The position numbers were made by a program, and so were the translations under genes. From NCBI RefSeq assembly GCF_009724685.1, contig NZ_WMEF01000004.1, forward strand, positions 62,001 through 126,000: DNA of 64,000 nucleotides, written 5' to 3'. This document shows positions 54,910-64,000 of the stretch, piece after piece; within the stretch, counting starts at the first letter, position 1, and the number at the start of each line of letters is the position of its first letter. A model generated the notes under the pieces. That model was not told the DNA's origin and did not search any database. It worked only from the letters and a program-made list of their open reading frames with translations. The stretch is from Lysinibacillus cavernae. Its GTDB lineage: Bacteria; Bacillota; Bacilli; Bacillales_A; Planococcaceae.

Positions 54910-55680
54910 TTACACTGTGAAGTAATTCATCACTTTTTTGACATAATTCTGTGTTTCTTTGAAGGGAGGAATACCTCCATATTTTGTAACACGTGATGCA
55001 CCTGCATTGTAGGCGGCTAATGCTAGTGTAGGGTCGTTATTAAATTTATCTAGCATTTGACGCAAATATTTTGCACCAGCCATTATATTCTGCTCTGGGT
55101 CAAAAGCGTTTGTAACGCCTAAATATTGTGCTGTTGTGGGCATTAATTGCATTAATCCTTGCGCTCCCGCATGACTCACTACTGTTGGATTAAAATTAGA
55201 TTCCTGCTTTATTACGGCCGCAATAAGCTTTTCAGGTACCTGATAAGTAGCGGCAGCTTTTTCAATAATGGCAGCATATTGATTTGCTCCTGCTAGTGAA
55301 TTTGCATATGCTGTAGAGCCTATAACATCGTCTGAAACATAGGAATCAAGCTTTGTATCAGCATATGTATTTGCTAACGCCTGTTTGACAGATTCAGGTA
55401 TGAAGACAGCATTAGAGCCTTTGTATAGCAATGATTCAAGTGTGCTTTGATCAGAAGTATTTGCTAACATGGACAGCTGATTGACGAAATCTGAGTTATT
55501 TGATGTACCCGTGGCAAGCAAGCTAGACAATTTGGCATTACTTGCTGTCGATGCTTCTCCTAATAATTCATTCATCATGTCAGAAAAAATAGAATCATTG
55601 TTTGTTGATGAGTTTTCAGCAGATCCAAGTGTTTGCAATGCTTGAATTTCAAGTAAAGATTTTAGTGATTGAATATCCAA
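54910..55680 (-). CDS. cwlQ: Lytic transglycosylase CwlQ (YjbJ)
   Basis: About 256 residues. The C-terminal half is an SLT domain (AAVIKQESNFNPTVVSHAGA with the catalytic Glu in KQES, then GLMQLMPTTAQYLGV and LALAAYNAG). B. subtilis CwlQ has lytic transglycosylase and muramidase activity. No signal peptide is apparent, as in the homologue. Start chosen at TTG 55680 behind GGAAGGTGA, giving MDIQSLKSLLEIQALQ; a GTG at 55692 sits too close to the site. The yjbJ-yjbK order fits B. subtilis. Confidence 0.9.
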   Translation of the reverse strand: MDIQSLKSLLEIQALQTLGSAENSSTNNDSIFSDMMNELLGEASTASNAKLSSLLATGTSNNSDFVNQLSMLANTSDQSTLESLLYKGSNAVFIPESVKQALANTYADTKLDSYVSDDVIGSTAYANSLAGANQYAAIIEKAAATYQVPEKLIAAVIKQESNFNPTVVSHAGAQGLMQLMPTTAQYLGVTNAFDPEQNIMAGAKYLRQMLDKFNNDPTLALAAYNAGASRVTKYGGIPPFKETQNYVKKVMNYFTV

Positions 55681-55708
55681 GGAGTCAGTCACCTTCCTTT
55701 TTATACTA

Positions 55709-56296
55709 TTATGAATTTTGTGCTTGTAAAACCTTCATAAAGCGAGCGATTTTTTTATCGGTTTCTTGCTTTTTAATACCATATTGATGGAGAAATTCGT
55801 CGAAAATTGTATTTCCTTTTATTGCATCTTTTGATTCATATTCTACCTCATAATCGTCGCACTGCAAATAGTAAGAATGATCAAAAACGAGAAGCCCTTC
55901 TTTATAAGGAATTTCGGCACGATCCGTAGTGAGAGAACCGAATACCCGTAATTGTTCTAATGGGATACTGTGAATGGCTAATCTTTTAGCCACCTCTTGG
56001 GCATAAAAACCTTCTCCATCAAGCATTTTCTGCGCCTGTGCCACTGTTAATTGATCCGTTGTTTCAAGATGAGCATGCTCGGCATTTTTTTCTTTGAGCG
56101 TACATTCATAATAATCGCCAATTTGTCTAATACGCAGCCCACTTTGTAGTTTGCGAATAGCCTGAGTAGGTGTGTCAAAATAATGATTTGTTTGACGATG
56201 AATAGCATTTTGGCTTATGTGGAAGTCTTGTAATAATTGCTCGTATTGTTGTTTTGTTAATAGATTTTTAAACTCGATTTCAATTTCTTGTGTCAT
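55709..56296 (-). CDS. yjbK: CYTH domain protein (YjbK)
   Basis: A 195-residue protein opening with the CYTH signature EIEFKNLL, followed by alternating charged strands (LRIRQIGDYYECTLKEK) that line the triphosphate tunnel in this family. CYTH enzymes cleave triphosphates or make cyclic AMP; YjbK itself has no settled role. Transcribed with cwlQ on the minus strand. Confidence 0.92.
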   Translation of the reverse strand: MTQEIEIEFKNLLTKQQYEQLLQDFHISQNAIHRQTNHYFDTPTQAIRKLQSGLRIRQIGDYYECTLKEKNAEHAHLETTDQLTVAQAQKMLDGEGFYAQEVAKRLAIHSIPLEQLRVFGSLTTDRAEIPYKEGLLVFDHSYYLQCDDYEVEYESKDAIKGNTIFDEFLHQYGIKKQETDKKIARFMKVLQAQNS

Positions 56297-56423
56297 TTAT
56301 AGTCACCTATTTATTTTTTTATTTTTCATCCGCTGTTTCGCTTGATTTAATATTTACTCACTGCAACTATTTACCCTGTGTGCTAAAATAAGAGGAAGAG
56401 TACAACGAAAAGGGGAACCGCAC

Positions 56424-56807
56424 GTGCGTAAAATTTATACAATAGAAACATCGAATTTTGAACAAGATCAACTTCATTTTAGTTTAAACGACAATGAAGT
56501 AAATTTACAGTTAAAACCTGCTGGACAACTCATTGCAGATTCAGATGATTTTGCATTTATCTATTTACTGGATGCAGGTGAAGACTATCATTACTTGCGT
56601 TTTCCACCGAGTAGTTGGGAGAATCTTGTACATATTTTACAAAAAAAGAAAAATCCATTACTACGAATAGGTAAAGAAGCGATTGAGCTAACAAATTTCT
56701 ACGAGGAACTGGAAATGCTCGTGTATAATATTGAAGGAAATTATAATTACGGGGCAGAATTTGTCCAAGCAGTGGAACACCACTTTGAGGCAATTCTCGC
56801 TGAATAG
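56424..56807 (+). CDS. yjbL: UPF0738 family protein (YjbL)
   Basis: A 127-residue acidic protein matching YjbL/UPF0738 by length, position and a central FPPSSWENLV segment. Function unknown. GTG start behind AAAAGGGGA. It begins the rightward yjbL-sasB-nadK-yjbO run. Confidence 0.85.
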   Translation: MRKIYTIETSNFEQDQLHFSLNDNEVNLQLKPAGQLIADSDDFAFIYLLDAGEDYHYLRFPPSSWENLVHILQKKKNPLLRIGKEAIELTNFYEELEMLVYNIEGNYNYGAEFVQAVEHHFEAILAE

Positions 56808-56862
56808 AAAGACAAAACGAACAGACGGTGGTGTTCGAACCGAATGTCGGGAGGTTTTTACA

Positions 56863-57534
56863 ATGGGACAATGGGAAATATTTTTAAGTCCTTATAAACA
56901 AGCAGTAGATGAATTAAAAGTAAAATTAAAGGGCATGCGTTCGCAATTTGGTATTGTTAATGCCAATTCACCAATTGAATTTGTAACAGGACGTGTAAAG
57001 CCTTTAGCAAGTATATATGATAAAACGTTGGAAAAGGGTTTAGCTTTTGAGCCTTCTAAACAACTTGGTGATGAACTTGGAGATATCGCTGGCCTTCGTA
57101 TTATGTGTCAATTTGTTGATGATATTGCAACGGTAACGGAGCTTATTCGTCAGCGTAAAGATATTCGTGTAGTGGAAGAACGCGATTATATTACACATAA
57201 TAAACCAAGTGGTTATCGCTCCTACCATATGATCGTTGAATATCCTGTTGAAACGATTCAGGGGAAAAAAGTAGTGTTAGCCGAAATTCAAATACGAACA
57301 CTGGCCATGAATTTTTGGGCATCAATTGAGCACTCTTTAAATTATAAATATAAGGGCATGTTCCCAGAGGAAATTAAAAATCGTTTACAAAGTGCAGCTG
57401 AAGCAGCCTTTCGATTGGACGAGGAAATGTCATTGATTCGTAGTGAAATTCAAGAGGCACAGGCCTACTTTAGCGAATACAAAGAAGCATCGAATCCTAA
57501 TTTACTAACAGAGAAGGAGCGTGACGCCCAATGA
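56863..57534 (+). CDS. sasB: Small alarmone synthetase SasB (RelQ, YjbM)
   Basis: A 223-residue (p)ppGpp synthetase made of the RelA/SpoT synthetase domain alone: [17 protein letters not shown] (ATP site), [13 protein letters not shown] and [20 protein letters not shown]. It has no hydrolase domain. B. subtilis SasB (211 residues) forms a tetramer and is stimulated by pppGpp. The ATG at 56863 follows GGGAGGT. It overlaps nadK by four bases, as in B. subtilis. Confidence 0.95.
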   Translation: MGQWEIFLSPYKQAVDELKVKLKGMRSQFGIVNANSPIEFVTGRVKPLASIYDKTLEKGLAFEPSKQLGDELGDIAGLRIMCQFVDDIATVTELIRQRKDIRVVEERDYITHNKPSGYRSYHMIVEYPVETIQGKKVVLAEIQIRTLAMNFWASIEHSLNYKYKGMFPEEIKNRLQSAAEAAFRLDEEMSLIRSEIQEAQAYFSEYKEASNPNLLTEKERDAQ

Positions 57535-58325
57535 AATTTTCGATTCAATCACGTAGAGATGCACAATCTAACGAGCTAATGGAGCTAGCTAAAACCTATT
57601 TACAGGATTTTGGCCTAACCTATGATGAAGAAACACCAGAGATAGTTGTTTCTATTGGAGGAGACGGAACGCTTTTACATGCTTTCCATCGTTATTCCCA
57701 TTTATTAGATCAGGTAGCATTTGTCGGCATCCATACAGGACATTTAGGTTTTTATGCGGATTGGAAGCCATCGGAGTTAGAAAAATTAGTTTTGTCCATT
57801 GCTAAAAAGGATTTTAATGTTGTGGAGTATCCACTGTTAGAAGTGAAGGTGGAACATCATAATGCAGAATCAAATACGTATCTAGCGTTAAATGAAGCAA
57901 CAGTCAAATCACCAGATGTAACACTTGTTATGGATGTTGAGTTAAATGGCAATCAATTTGAGCGTTTCCGTGGAGATGGTCTTTGTGTGTCAACACCTTC
58001 TGGTAGTACAGCCTATAATAAAGCACTTGGTGGAGCGATCATACATCCCACATTAGCTGCACTCCAAATCACTGAAATTGCGTCAATAAATAATCGAGTT
58101 TTCAGAACAGTTGGTTCACCATTAATTTTACCAGCACACCATCATTGTGTCTTACGTCCTGTGAATGAGCAAAACTTTAATATGACTGTTGACCACTTGC
58201 AAATAACACAAGGTGATGTCAAAGCCATTGCATTTAATGTAGCAAATGAAAGAGTACGGTTTGCCCGTTTCCGACCATTCCCATTTTGGGAGCGTGTGCA
58301 TGAATCATTTGTAGCTAATGAATAA
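57531..58325 (+). CDS. nadK: NAD kinase
   Basis: Makes NADP from NAD and ATP. The 264-residue protein has the GGDGTLL motif (in [15 protein letters not shown], near residue 45), the ALNEATV segment and the diacylglycerol-kinase-like [17 protein letters not shown] loop. It is the ppnKA/YjbN counterpart. Coupled by overlaps to sasB and to the pseudouridine synthase. Confidence 0.97.
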   Translation: MKFSIQSRRDAQSNELMELAKTYLQDFGLTYDEETPEIVVSIGGDGTLLHAFHRYSHLLDQVAFVGIHTGHLGFYADWKPSELEKLVLSIAKKDFNVVEYPLLEVKVEHHNAESNTYLALNEATVKSPDVTLVMDVELNGNQFERFRGDGLCVSTPSGSTAYNKALGGAIIHPTLAALQITEIASINNRVFRTVGSPLILPAHHHCVLRPVNEQNFNMTVDHLQITQGDVKAIAFNVANERVRFARFRPFPFWERVHESFVANE

Positions 58326-59235
58326 AATGGATACAAGATTTACATTGCACTTTACAGCTAAGAAAGAGGGTCAATTATTACGAGAAGCCCTTCAAGAATG
58401 GCGTATTTCCAAACGAGCTTTAACCGCCATTAAGTTTGATGGCGGCTTATTGACCGTGAATGGTATTGAACGAAATGTGAGACATGTCCTTCAAGTAGGT
58501 GATTGTGTGGCAGTGACATTTCCTCCTGAGGAAAGAAGTGACGGACTCGCTATCGAACATGGTGATTTGACCATTGTATATGAGGATGACTCGATCTTAG
58601 TGCTAGATAAACCAGCTCACCAATGTACGATTCCCTCTCGAGAGCACCCGACCAATAGCATTGCTAATTTAGTTTGCGGTTATTTTCAGCAACAAGGATT
58701 ACCTTCCACTGCTCATATTGTCACAAGACTTGACCGAGACACATCAGGCTTACTCTGTATTGCCAAGCATGCTCACATCCATCATTTAACTGGACTTGCC
58801 CAGCGGAGTGGGGAAATTTCAAGGCAATATGAAGCGATTGTACATGGACATGTTAAGCAAAATTTCCAATCTATTGATGCGCCTATAGGACGTAAAGAAG
58901 ACAGTATTATTGAGAGAGAAGTACGAGTAGATGGGCAATATGCGCATACAGATGTAACAGTTCTCAAGCGCTTTTATGTAGATGATGTACCAATGACACA
59001 TGTAAAAATCAAATTGCATACAGGTCGTACACATCAAATTCGTGTGCATATGTCGTATCTTGGGCATCCTCTTGTTGGTGATGATCTATATGGAGGAAGC
59101 CGTCATTATATTGATCGACAAGCATTACACTGTGTGTCCTTAAGTATGGAGCAACCTTTAACAGGTGTGCCATTACAATTTACAAGTATGTTAAATGAAG
59201 ACATGCAAAATGTATTGAAGGGGTCTTCTGCTTAA
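58318..59235 (+). CDS. yjbO: RluA family pseudouridine synthase (YjbO)
   Basis: A 305-residue RNA-modifying enzyme. It has an S4-like N-terminus and the RluA catalytic motif [16 protein letters not shown], with the conserved Asp in LDRDTSG near residue 140, and the [12 protein letters not shown] motif near 240. The target uridine is not evident. The ATG at 58318 overlaps nadK and has no clear ribosome site, suggesting coupling; ATG 58327 is an alternative. Confidence 0.93.
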   Translation: MNKMDTRFTLHFTAKKEGQLLREALQEWRISKRALTAIKFDGGLLTVNGIERNVRHVLQVGDCVAVTFPPEERSDGLAIEHGDLTIVYEDDSILVLDKPAHQCTIPSREHPTNSIANLVCGYFQQQGLPSTAHIVTRLDRDTSGLLCIAKHAHIHHLTGLAQRSGEISRQYEAIVHGHVKQNFQSIDAPIGRKEDSIIEREVRVDGQYAHTDVTVLKRFYVDDVPMTHVKIKLHTGRTHQIRVHMSYLGHPLVGDDLYGGSRHYIDRQALHCVSLSMEQPLTGVPLQFTSMLNEDMQNVLKGSSA

Positions 59236-59246
59236 ATTTATGATAT

Positions 59247-59288
59247 AAAGGAGATGTTCGCACAAACGGGCATCTCCTTATCATTTTT
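59247..59288 (+). terminator. Terminator after yjbO
   Basis: Stem AAGGAGATG / CATCTCCTT followed by ATCATTTTT. Confidence 0.8.
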
Positions 59289-59539
59289 GACATAGGAACA
59301 GGATAAGGGGATTATCTTTACACCTAGTTCATAAAAAAATGACGAATATAATGTATAGTAAAATAGAATATTCAAGATTTTAGAAGGAAAACCCCATTTA
59401 TATAAAGGGTTGTACAAATACTCATATCAATAACCTAAAAAAGGGTTTGCAGAAAAGGTATAATACACTCTATTATATAGAAGGTAGATTTACGGCATTG
59501 CCCGTAAAATGATTGAAAGCTCGGAAGGAGGGGACAAGC
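59289..59539 (+). other. Leader and promoter region of mgtE
   Basis: About 250 AT-rich bases. TATAAT at 59459-59464 is a likely -10. AACCC / GGGTT form a small hairpin near 59391-59408. I looked for the conserved Mg2+ riboswitch (M-box) sequence that often precedes mgtE and did not recognise it. Confidence 0.4.
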
Positions 59540-60916
59540 ATGATAGAGGAAAGAAAAGAAAAGGATGATGTGCAATTTGACGAGGCACATCTACGAGATA
59601 TGCTCGAAGCACATAACATTGACGCATTCCGTGATGAGTTTTTAGAACTTCATCCATATGATCAGGCAACGTTTTATGAAAAGGTGGAACCTGATATAAG
59701 GAAGATCATCTATTCGTTCTTGTCTCCGACAGAAATGGCTGATATTTTTGAGGCAATCGATATCGAAGATGATGAGTATAAAGCATATCTTGCTGAAATG
59801 GATCCATCCTATGGTGCAGAAATGCTATCTCATATGTTTGCTGATGATGCAGCTGATGTATTAAATGAATTAGATACGGCGCAGCGTGAAAGCTATTTGG
59901 AAATGATGGATGAGGAAGCGGCTGAAGAAATTAATGAGCTACTAAGTTACGATGAATATACAGCTGGTTCTATCATGACAACTGAATATGTTGCTATACC
60001 AGAAAATTCAACAGTACGCTCAGCGATGGCCATTTTGCGTAAAGAGGCACCAAATGCAGAGACTGTTTATTATATTTTTGTAGTAGATGAAGACCATCGT
60101 TTGACAGGTGTTATATCGTTACGAGATTTAATCATTGCTGATGAGGATACACTTATTCGTTCGATTATGAATGAACGTGTTGTGATGGTACATGTAGGTG
60201 ATGACCAAGAAGAGGTCGCACAAATTATGAAGGATTATAATTTCTTAGCGACACCTGTTATTGATGATAAAGGGGAATTACTTGGTATTATCACGGTCGA
60301 TGATATTATTGACGTTATTGATGAAGAGGCTTCTGAGGATTACTCTAAATTAGCCGGTATTTCAGATATGGATAAATTTGATGTAACACCATTCCAAGCA
60401 GCCAGAAAACGTTTGCCTTGGTTAGTTATTCTATTGTTCTTAGGTATGTTAACAGCAAATTTAATGGGGCAATTTGAGGATACTTTAGATAAAGTAGCTT
60501 TGTTAGCAGTCTTTATTCCGCTAATTTCAGGGACTTCAGGGAATAGTGGAACACAGGCATTAGCTGTGGCGATCCGAGGTATTGCTACAGGTGACGTGGA
60601 AGAACATAGTAAATTCAAGTTACTGTTACGCGAAGCGGGTACGGGCTTAATGTCAGGGATTGTTTGTGGCTTAATTGTTATTGGTATCGTTTATTTTTGG
60701 AAACATGAACTTGTTCTAGGAATGTTAGTAGGTGCAGCACTTTGTGGTTCGATTTTAGTAGCGACATTAGCTGGTTCATTTATACCGTTATTAATGCATC
60801 GACTAAAAATAGACCCTGCTGTGGCATCAGGACCTTTTATTACAACTTTAAATGATATTACAAGTATTTTAATTTATTTAGGTTTAGCGACAGTTTTCTT
60901 AAGTCAAATAGGCTAA
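59540..60916 (+). CDS. mgtE: Magnesium transporter MgtE
   Basis: A 458-residue channel-type Mg2+ importer. The order is a helical MgtE-N domain (about 15-135), two CBS domains (TAGSIMTTEYVAIPENSTVR and following, about 135-260) that sense Mg2+, and five membrane helices with the family motif PLISGTSGNSGTQA near 345. ATG 59540 follows GGAAGGAGGGG. Confidence 0.95.
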   Translation: MIEERKEKDDVQFDEAHLRDMLEAHNIDAFRDEFLELHPYDQATFYEKVEPDIRKIIYSFLSPTEMADIFEAIDIEDDEYKAYLAEMDPSYGAEMLSHMFADDAADVLNELDTAQRESYLEMMDEEAAEEINELLSYDEYTAGSIMTTEYVAIPENSTVRSAMAILRKEAPNAETVYYIFVVDEDHRLTGVISLRDLIIADEDTLIRSIMNERVVMVHVGDDQEEVAQIMKDYNFLATPVIDDKGELLGIITVDDIIDVIDEEASEDYSKLAGISDMDKFDVTPFQAARKRLPWLVILLFLGMLTANLMGQFEDTLDKVALLAVFIPLISGTSGNSGTQALAVAIRGIATGDVEEHSKFKLLLREAGTGLMSGIVCGLIVIGIVYFWKHELVLGMLVGAALCGSILVATLAGSFIPLLMHRLKIDPAVASGPFITTLNDITSILIYLGLATVFLSQIG

Positions 60917-60969
60917 GAACCAATTTGTTCACTTTCGCATATTGTATGGAAAAAAGGGAAGTGAGTAAA

Positions 60970-61371
60970 GTGGATCGAGAGCCACGCTTGTTTATAAAAT
61001 CACCATCATATTTTTTAAATATTTCTAAGGTGTTACATGAACTTGATTTGGATGAAAGTACATCTGTATATGAAAAGGACCACATTTTCGATGAGCAAAC
61101 AGTTGATGGAAAAGAGGATGTCGTAGGAGATGTACAAATAGATCCGTATTTACTAAAACAACTCCAGTTTTTAGAAAAGCCATTTCGTCAGAGAGCCTAT
61201 CAGCCATTATTAGTATGCTTAAAGGATGGTAGAAAATTAACTGGTACTGCCTCAGAAGTACAGAGTGATTCGTTAATGCTAACGTCATTAGAATTAAAAA
61301 CACAGGAAATCATCTATTTTGAAGATATACAACAAATACTTTGGCGTGGCAGAAAATTACCAACATTATAA
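60970..61371 (+). CDS. CotO-like spore coat protein
   Basis: About 133 residues. The C-terminal half (LEKPFRQRAYQPLLVCLKDG, then a Sm-like strand pattern to EIIYFEDIQQIL) resembles CotO (YjbX), a spore coat/crust morphogenetic protein. The convergent neighbour is a CotZ/ExsY protein, as in B. subtilis where cotO and cotZ are adjacent. The N-terminal half is variable. Start is uncertain among GTG 60961 and GTG 60970; AAGGGAAGTGAG favours the latter. Confidence 0.7.
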   Translation: MDREPRLFIKSPSYFLNISKVLHELDLDESTSVYEKDHIFDEQTVDGKEDVVGDVQIDPYLLKQLQFLEKPFRQRAYQPLLVCLKDGRKLTGTASEVQSDSLMLTSLELKTQEIIYFEDIQQILWRGRKLPTL

Positions 61372-61409
61372 AAAAAGTGTACAGCAGAGGATGCTGTACA
61401 CTTTTTTTT
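61371..61409. terminator. Terminator between cotO-like and cotZ-like genes
   Basis: Stem AAAAAGTGTACAGC / GCTGTACACTTTTT with A and T runs on both sides. Confidence 0.92.
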
Positions 61410-61435
61410 ATGTGTGTGTGTCAAAGGTGAAAGAA

Positions 61436-61960
61436 TTAGTCACAAATCCCTAAGTCAACATCAGCGATACATTGTACAGCGCAGAAGCAAGATAAATCTA
61501 CAGTAATACAGCTATCTGTTGAGTTCCAGTCATCTACTTTACAGATCTTTTTCATGTTTACGCAACAGCCGTCACGACTTAATAAGTCTACTGTACTTTC
61601 ACTAGAGTCAAATGTACATAAAGGCTCCAAAACACGTAAAGTCGCACAGCACTCATCAAACATATCTTCTACACGGAAGAATACGGATGTACAAATACAA
61701 GGATCTGCTGTTGGAGAATTAAAGAATGCTTTGAAAGGAGTACCATCTTTTGTAATTAACATGAATACACGTGTATCTGCTTGAGAGCGTGCAGGACTAA
61801 CAATCCCGCCTAGTGGTTCTAAGAAACAGTTTGCTGTACATGGAGAACATTCATCTCGCACCGCTTGATTTTGAATATCTAAAATAGCGCGAACTACGTC
61901 ACAAACGCAGCCTGCTGAATGGATTGGTCCAATAGGATTTGTTGGCTTACCACAACCCAT
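61436..61960 (-). CDS. cotZ: CotY/CotZ/ExsY family spore crust protein
   Basis: A 174-residue cysteine-rich protein (about 18 Cys). CVCDVVRAILDIQNQAV, CSPCTANCFLEPLGG and the C-terminal VDLSCFCAVQC are typical of CotZ/CotY/ExsY, which self-assemble through disulfides into the outer spore layer. AAAGGAGGTGACAAT precedes the ATG. CATATTGTA upstream (61999-61991, minus strand) matches a sigma-K -10 (CATANNNTA), fitting mother-cell expression, though no -35 is clear. It could equally be named cotY or exsY. Confidence 0.92.
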   Translation of the reverse strand: MGCGKPTNPIGPIHSAGCVCDVVRAILDIQNQAVRDECSPCTANCFLEPLGGIVSPARSQADTRVFMLITKDGTPFKAFFNSPTADPCICTSVFFRVEDMFDECCATLRVLEPLCTFDSSESTVDLLSRDGCCVNMKKICKVDDWNSTDSCITVDLSCFCAVQCIADVDLGICD

Positions 61961-62093
61961 ATTGTCACCTCCTTTCCTTGTTACTACTTCTACAATATGT
62001 ACTTTTGAAAATTGGACTCGGGCTTTCGTATATATCTTCGAATGAATAGTTTTTTTATGTGTGGAGAAACTTTAAAGAAAAGGAGGGTAAAAC

Positions 62094-62498
62094 TTGAGGC
62101 TATTAGGAATGATGTTACCTCTCTTAGTCGTTTTATCGCTGTTAAATGGTTGTGCTGAAAAAGAAAAATTTATTGTCTATGGTTCGCCGCAGAATGAGAG
62201 TGAAGTCGAAGCCCTTATAAACGAAGAAGACTATGTTGATCGTTCAACGGTTATCCAGTATGACGGTAGTATGCTTGTTGCAGTACAAATTAAACCATGG
62301 GAAAAGTGGAAAAAGACTAAATTAGAGAAAAAGTTGCAAAAGAAATTTGAAGAGAAATATCCAAACAAAGATGTATTTGTCTCAGCTGATTATAAAATTT
62401 TTTACGAAGCCAATAAAATAAAAAAGGATCAGATTGAAGATAATAAATTAAGCGATAAAATTACAGAACTAATAGAGCTTGCAAAGGAGGAGACATAA
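62094..62498 (+). CDS. Sporulation lipoprotein upstream of spoVA
   Basis: A 134-residue lipoprotein: hydrophobic signal with lipobox LLNGC (Cys20), then a charged domain resembling the YhcN/YlaJ group. TTG start behind AAAGGAGGGT. It abuts spoVAC without a gap, so it is probably made in the forespore and placed in the inner spore membrane with the SpoVA channel. The family assignment is moderate. Confidence 0.8.
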   Translation: MRLLGMMLPLLVVLSLLNGCAEKEKFIVYGSPQNESEVEALINEEDYVDRSTVIQYDGSMLVAVQIKPWEKWKKTKLEKKLQKKFEEKYPNKDVFVSADYKIFYEANKIKKDQIEDNKLSDKITELIELAKEET

Positions 62499-62954
62499 AT
62501 GGAAAAAGAGCAATATCAACAGTTAGAGCAAAATGTTACACCAAAGCCGCCTTATTTAAAGAATGTAGCAAAGGCATTTTTGGTCGGCGGTCTTATTTGT
62601 GCAATTGGCCAAGCTGTGTCCCTTTTTTATATTATTTTCTTCAATTTTACAGAAGCAACAGCAGGAAATCCAACTGTTGCAACGATGGTATTCTTCGCCA
62701 TGATTTTAACGGGTCTTGGTCTATATAAAAAAATTGGCCAATTTGCTGGGGCAGGATCGGCCGTACCAGTAACAGGCTTTGGAAATGCTGTTATTTCAGC
62801 AGCTATCGAACATCGATCAGAAGGGCTCGTACTGGGAGTCGGCGGAAATTTATTTAAATTAGCAGGGTCCGTTGTATTATTTGGGGTAGTGTCAGCATTT
62901 TTCGTAGCCCTTTTTAAATATATCCTCGTGACGATAGGAGTGGTTTCATGGTAA
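62499..62954 (+). CDS. spoVAC: Stage V sporulation protein AC
   Basis: A 151-residue membrane protein of the SpoVA complex that moves dipicolinic acid into the forespore and out at germination. The KNVAKAFLVGGLICAIGQAV start and the VTGFGNAVISAAIEHRSEG motif are family marks. Good AAAGGAGG site. It overlaps spoVAD by seven bases. Confidence 0.96.
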   Translation: MEKEQYQQLEQNVTPKPPYLKNVAKAFLVGGLICAIGQAVSLFYIIFFNFTEATAGNPTVATMVFFAMILTGLGLYKKIGQFAGAGSAVPVTGFGNAVISAAIEHRSEGLVLGVGGNLFKLAGSVVLFGVVSAFFVALFKYILVTIGVVSW

Positions 62955-63943
62955 TTATTTTTCAATCGAAGCCATCTCTTCTTGCTGGTGGAGTTGTAGC
63001 AGGACCTTTGGAGAATCGAAGTATTTTTAGTCAGTACTTTGACTCTGTGTATGATGATGAACGCTGGCAAATGAAAACAAATGAACAAGGTCATCGTAAA
63101 ATGATTGAAGAAGCATGTGAATTTGCTATGAAAAAAATCGGCGTACAAAACGGAGATATTGATTTTATGATGGGTGGGGATTTGGTCAATCAAATGACAC
63201 CGACCAATTTTGCAGCTAGAGATTTAGAAATCCCTTTTATTGGATTATTTTCGGCATGTGCAACATCTATGTCTTCAGTCATTGTGGCATGCCTGCTAAC
63301 GGAGCTAGGTGCCGCTAATTTTTCATTAGCTGGTGCATCTAGTCAGCATAATGCGATTGAACGTCAATTTCGCTACCCCATCAACTATGGGGCTCAAAAG
63401 CCACAAACTGCTCAATGGACTGTAACGGCTGCTGGGTATGCACTAATTGGTAAGCATCGTGAGGAGTTTCCTTCTATAGAAGCGGCAACGATTGGGAAAT
63501 CAGTAGACTATGGTATGGATGATCCCTTCCATATGGGCGCTGCAATGGCACCAGCGGCCTTTCAAACAATTCAATCTCACCTACAGCAGAGAAACCAAAA
63601 AATATATCATTACGATTTAATTTTAACGGGTGATTTAGGGCAGCTTGGTTTAAAGCTACTGAAAGGAATGCTTGTTGAAAATGGTGTGAAGAATGAAGAG
63701 CTAACCTTGATACGTGATGCAGGTGCCGAGTTTTATGGACAGGATGAAGCATTCCAATCAGGGGCAAGTGGAGCAGGCTGTTCGGCAGCTGTTTTTTTTA
63801 GTTATGTACTTCAACAAATGCGCGCAGGGAGCTATAAACGGGTATTACTTGTGGCGACAGGGGCATTATTATCTCCACTGTCGTATCAGCAAGGGGAGAC
63901 AATTCCATGTACGGCACATGCGATAGAAATTACAATGAAATGA
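62948..63943 (+). CDS. spoVAD: Stage V sporulation protein AD
   Basis: A 331-residue thiolase-fold protein that binds dipicolinic acid. FLGLFSACATSMSS-type sequence (here GLFSACATSMSSVIVACLL) marks the thiolase-like nucleophile region, and GASGAGCSAAVFFSYVL lies near the C-terminus. It works with SpoVAC and SpoVAE. ATG 62948 lies inside the end of spoVAC. Confidence 0.97.
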   Translation: MVIIFQSKPSLLAGGVVAGPLENRSIFSQYFDSVYDDERWQMKTNEQGHRKMIEEACEFAMKKIGVQNGDIDFMMGGDLVNQMTPTNFAARDLEIPFIGLFSACATSMSSVIVACLLTELGAANFSLAGASSQHNAIERQFRYPINYGAQKPQTAQWTVTAAGYALIGKHREEFPSIEAATIGKSVDYGMDDPFHMGAAMAPAAFQTIQSHLQQRNQKIYHYDLILTGDLGQLGLKLLKGMLVENGVKNEELTLIRDAGAEFYGQDEAFQSGASGAGCSAAVFFSYVLQQMRAGSYKRVLLVATGALLSPLSYQQGETIPCTAHAIEITMK

Positions 63944-63953
63944 GGCAAAAACT

Positions 63954-64000
63954 ATGGTTATGACATTTGTATTTGCATTTATTGTCGGTGGTATTATATG
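63954..64000 (+). CDS. spoVAE: Stage V sporulation protein AE, N-terminus (partial)
   Basis: ATG 63954 behind TGAGG opens MVMTFVFAFIVGGII and runs off the window. The hydrophobic start and position after spoVAD fit SpoVAE (SpoVAEb), a small membrane subunit. Confidence 0.85.
   Translation, partial: MVMTFVFAFIVGGII

Noticed and set aside
59289-59539. Mg2+ riboswitch (M-box) before mgtE
   Set aside because: The conserved M-box sequence blocks could not be recognised; a covariance search would be needed to exclude it.

Overview
The window is a typical chromosomal segment of a low-GC, endospore-forming Firmicute. The gene set (spoVA, cotO/cotZ, comK, mecA, coiA, ftsEX, minJ, csbA, addAB, yjbG-yjbO) and gene order match the Bacillus subtilis chromosome in pieces. 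Protein divergence and the intergenic repeat family point to Planococcaceae, most likely Lysinibacillus; the genus is an inference from gene content, not from a marker gene. No rRNA, tRNA, CRISPR array or prophage is seen.

Layout. 1-12.7 kb: end of hpf, secA, prfB with a programmed +1 frameshift and a ComK paralogue on each side, an IDEAL-domain protein, uvrBA behind a LexA-like box, and a yvlB-like gene behind a consensus sigma-W promoter. 12.7-21 kb: division and envelope block ftsE-ftsX-M23 hydrolase, a decayed gene, a membrane protein plus ResA-like thioredoxin, ctpB, minJ, csbA. 21-33.8 kb: azlCD with a divergent XRE-cupin regulator, a TVP38-type membrane protein, addBA, a DUF418 protein, yisK, yisL. 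34-38.6 kb: a membrane-anchored amylase-like protein with degenerate catalytic sites, degV, and yitU/yitV/yitW. 38.6-39.3 kb: a 590-bp non-autonomous mobile element inserted in a terminator hairpin. 39.3-47 kb: fnr (4Fe-4S type), clpB without its N-domain under a CtsR box, yjzD, FapR-controlled fabH-fabF, and trpS with a T-box leader. 47.4-59.2 kb: spx, mecA, coiA, pepF, the small RNA RoxS/RsaE, a deleted IS1182-family element, spxH (yjbH), yjbI, cwlQ, yjbK, yjbL, sasB, nadK, yjbO. 59.5-64 kb: mgtE, then the sporulation genes cotO-like, cotZ-like, a sporulation lipoprotein, spoVAC, spoVAD and the start of spoVAE.

How it fits together. Spx, its ClpXP adaptor SpxH, the ClpC adaptor MecA, a CtsR-controlled ClpB and two ComK paralogues place much of the proteolysis/stress/competence circuit in one window. 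FtsEX with an M23 coiled-coil hydrolase forms a wall-cleavage module, with MinJ nearby for septum placement. Redox control is represented by Fnr and by RoxS, whose promoter region carries a ResD motif and a perfect Rex-type operator.

The observations I rate highest are: (i) the unannotated RoxS/RsaE RNA just after pepF; (ii) two independent insertions (an IS1182 derivative and a 590-bp element), each sitting inside a transcription-terminator hairpin that has been duplicated whole as a 27- or 32-bp direct repeat; (iii) three copies of one GC-rich intergenic repeat, two inside the 590-bp element and one nested in the IS; (iv) the amylase-like protein that lacks the catalytic aspartates.
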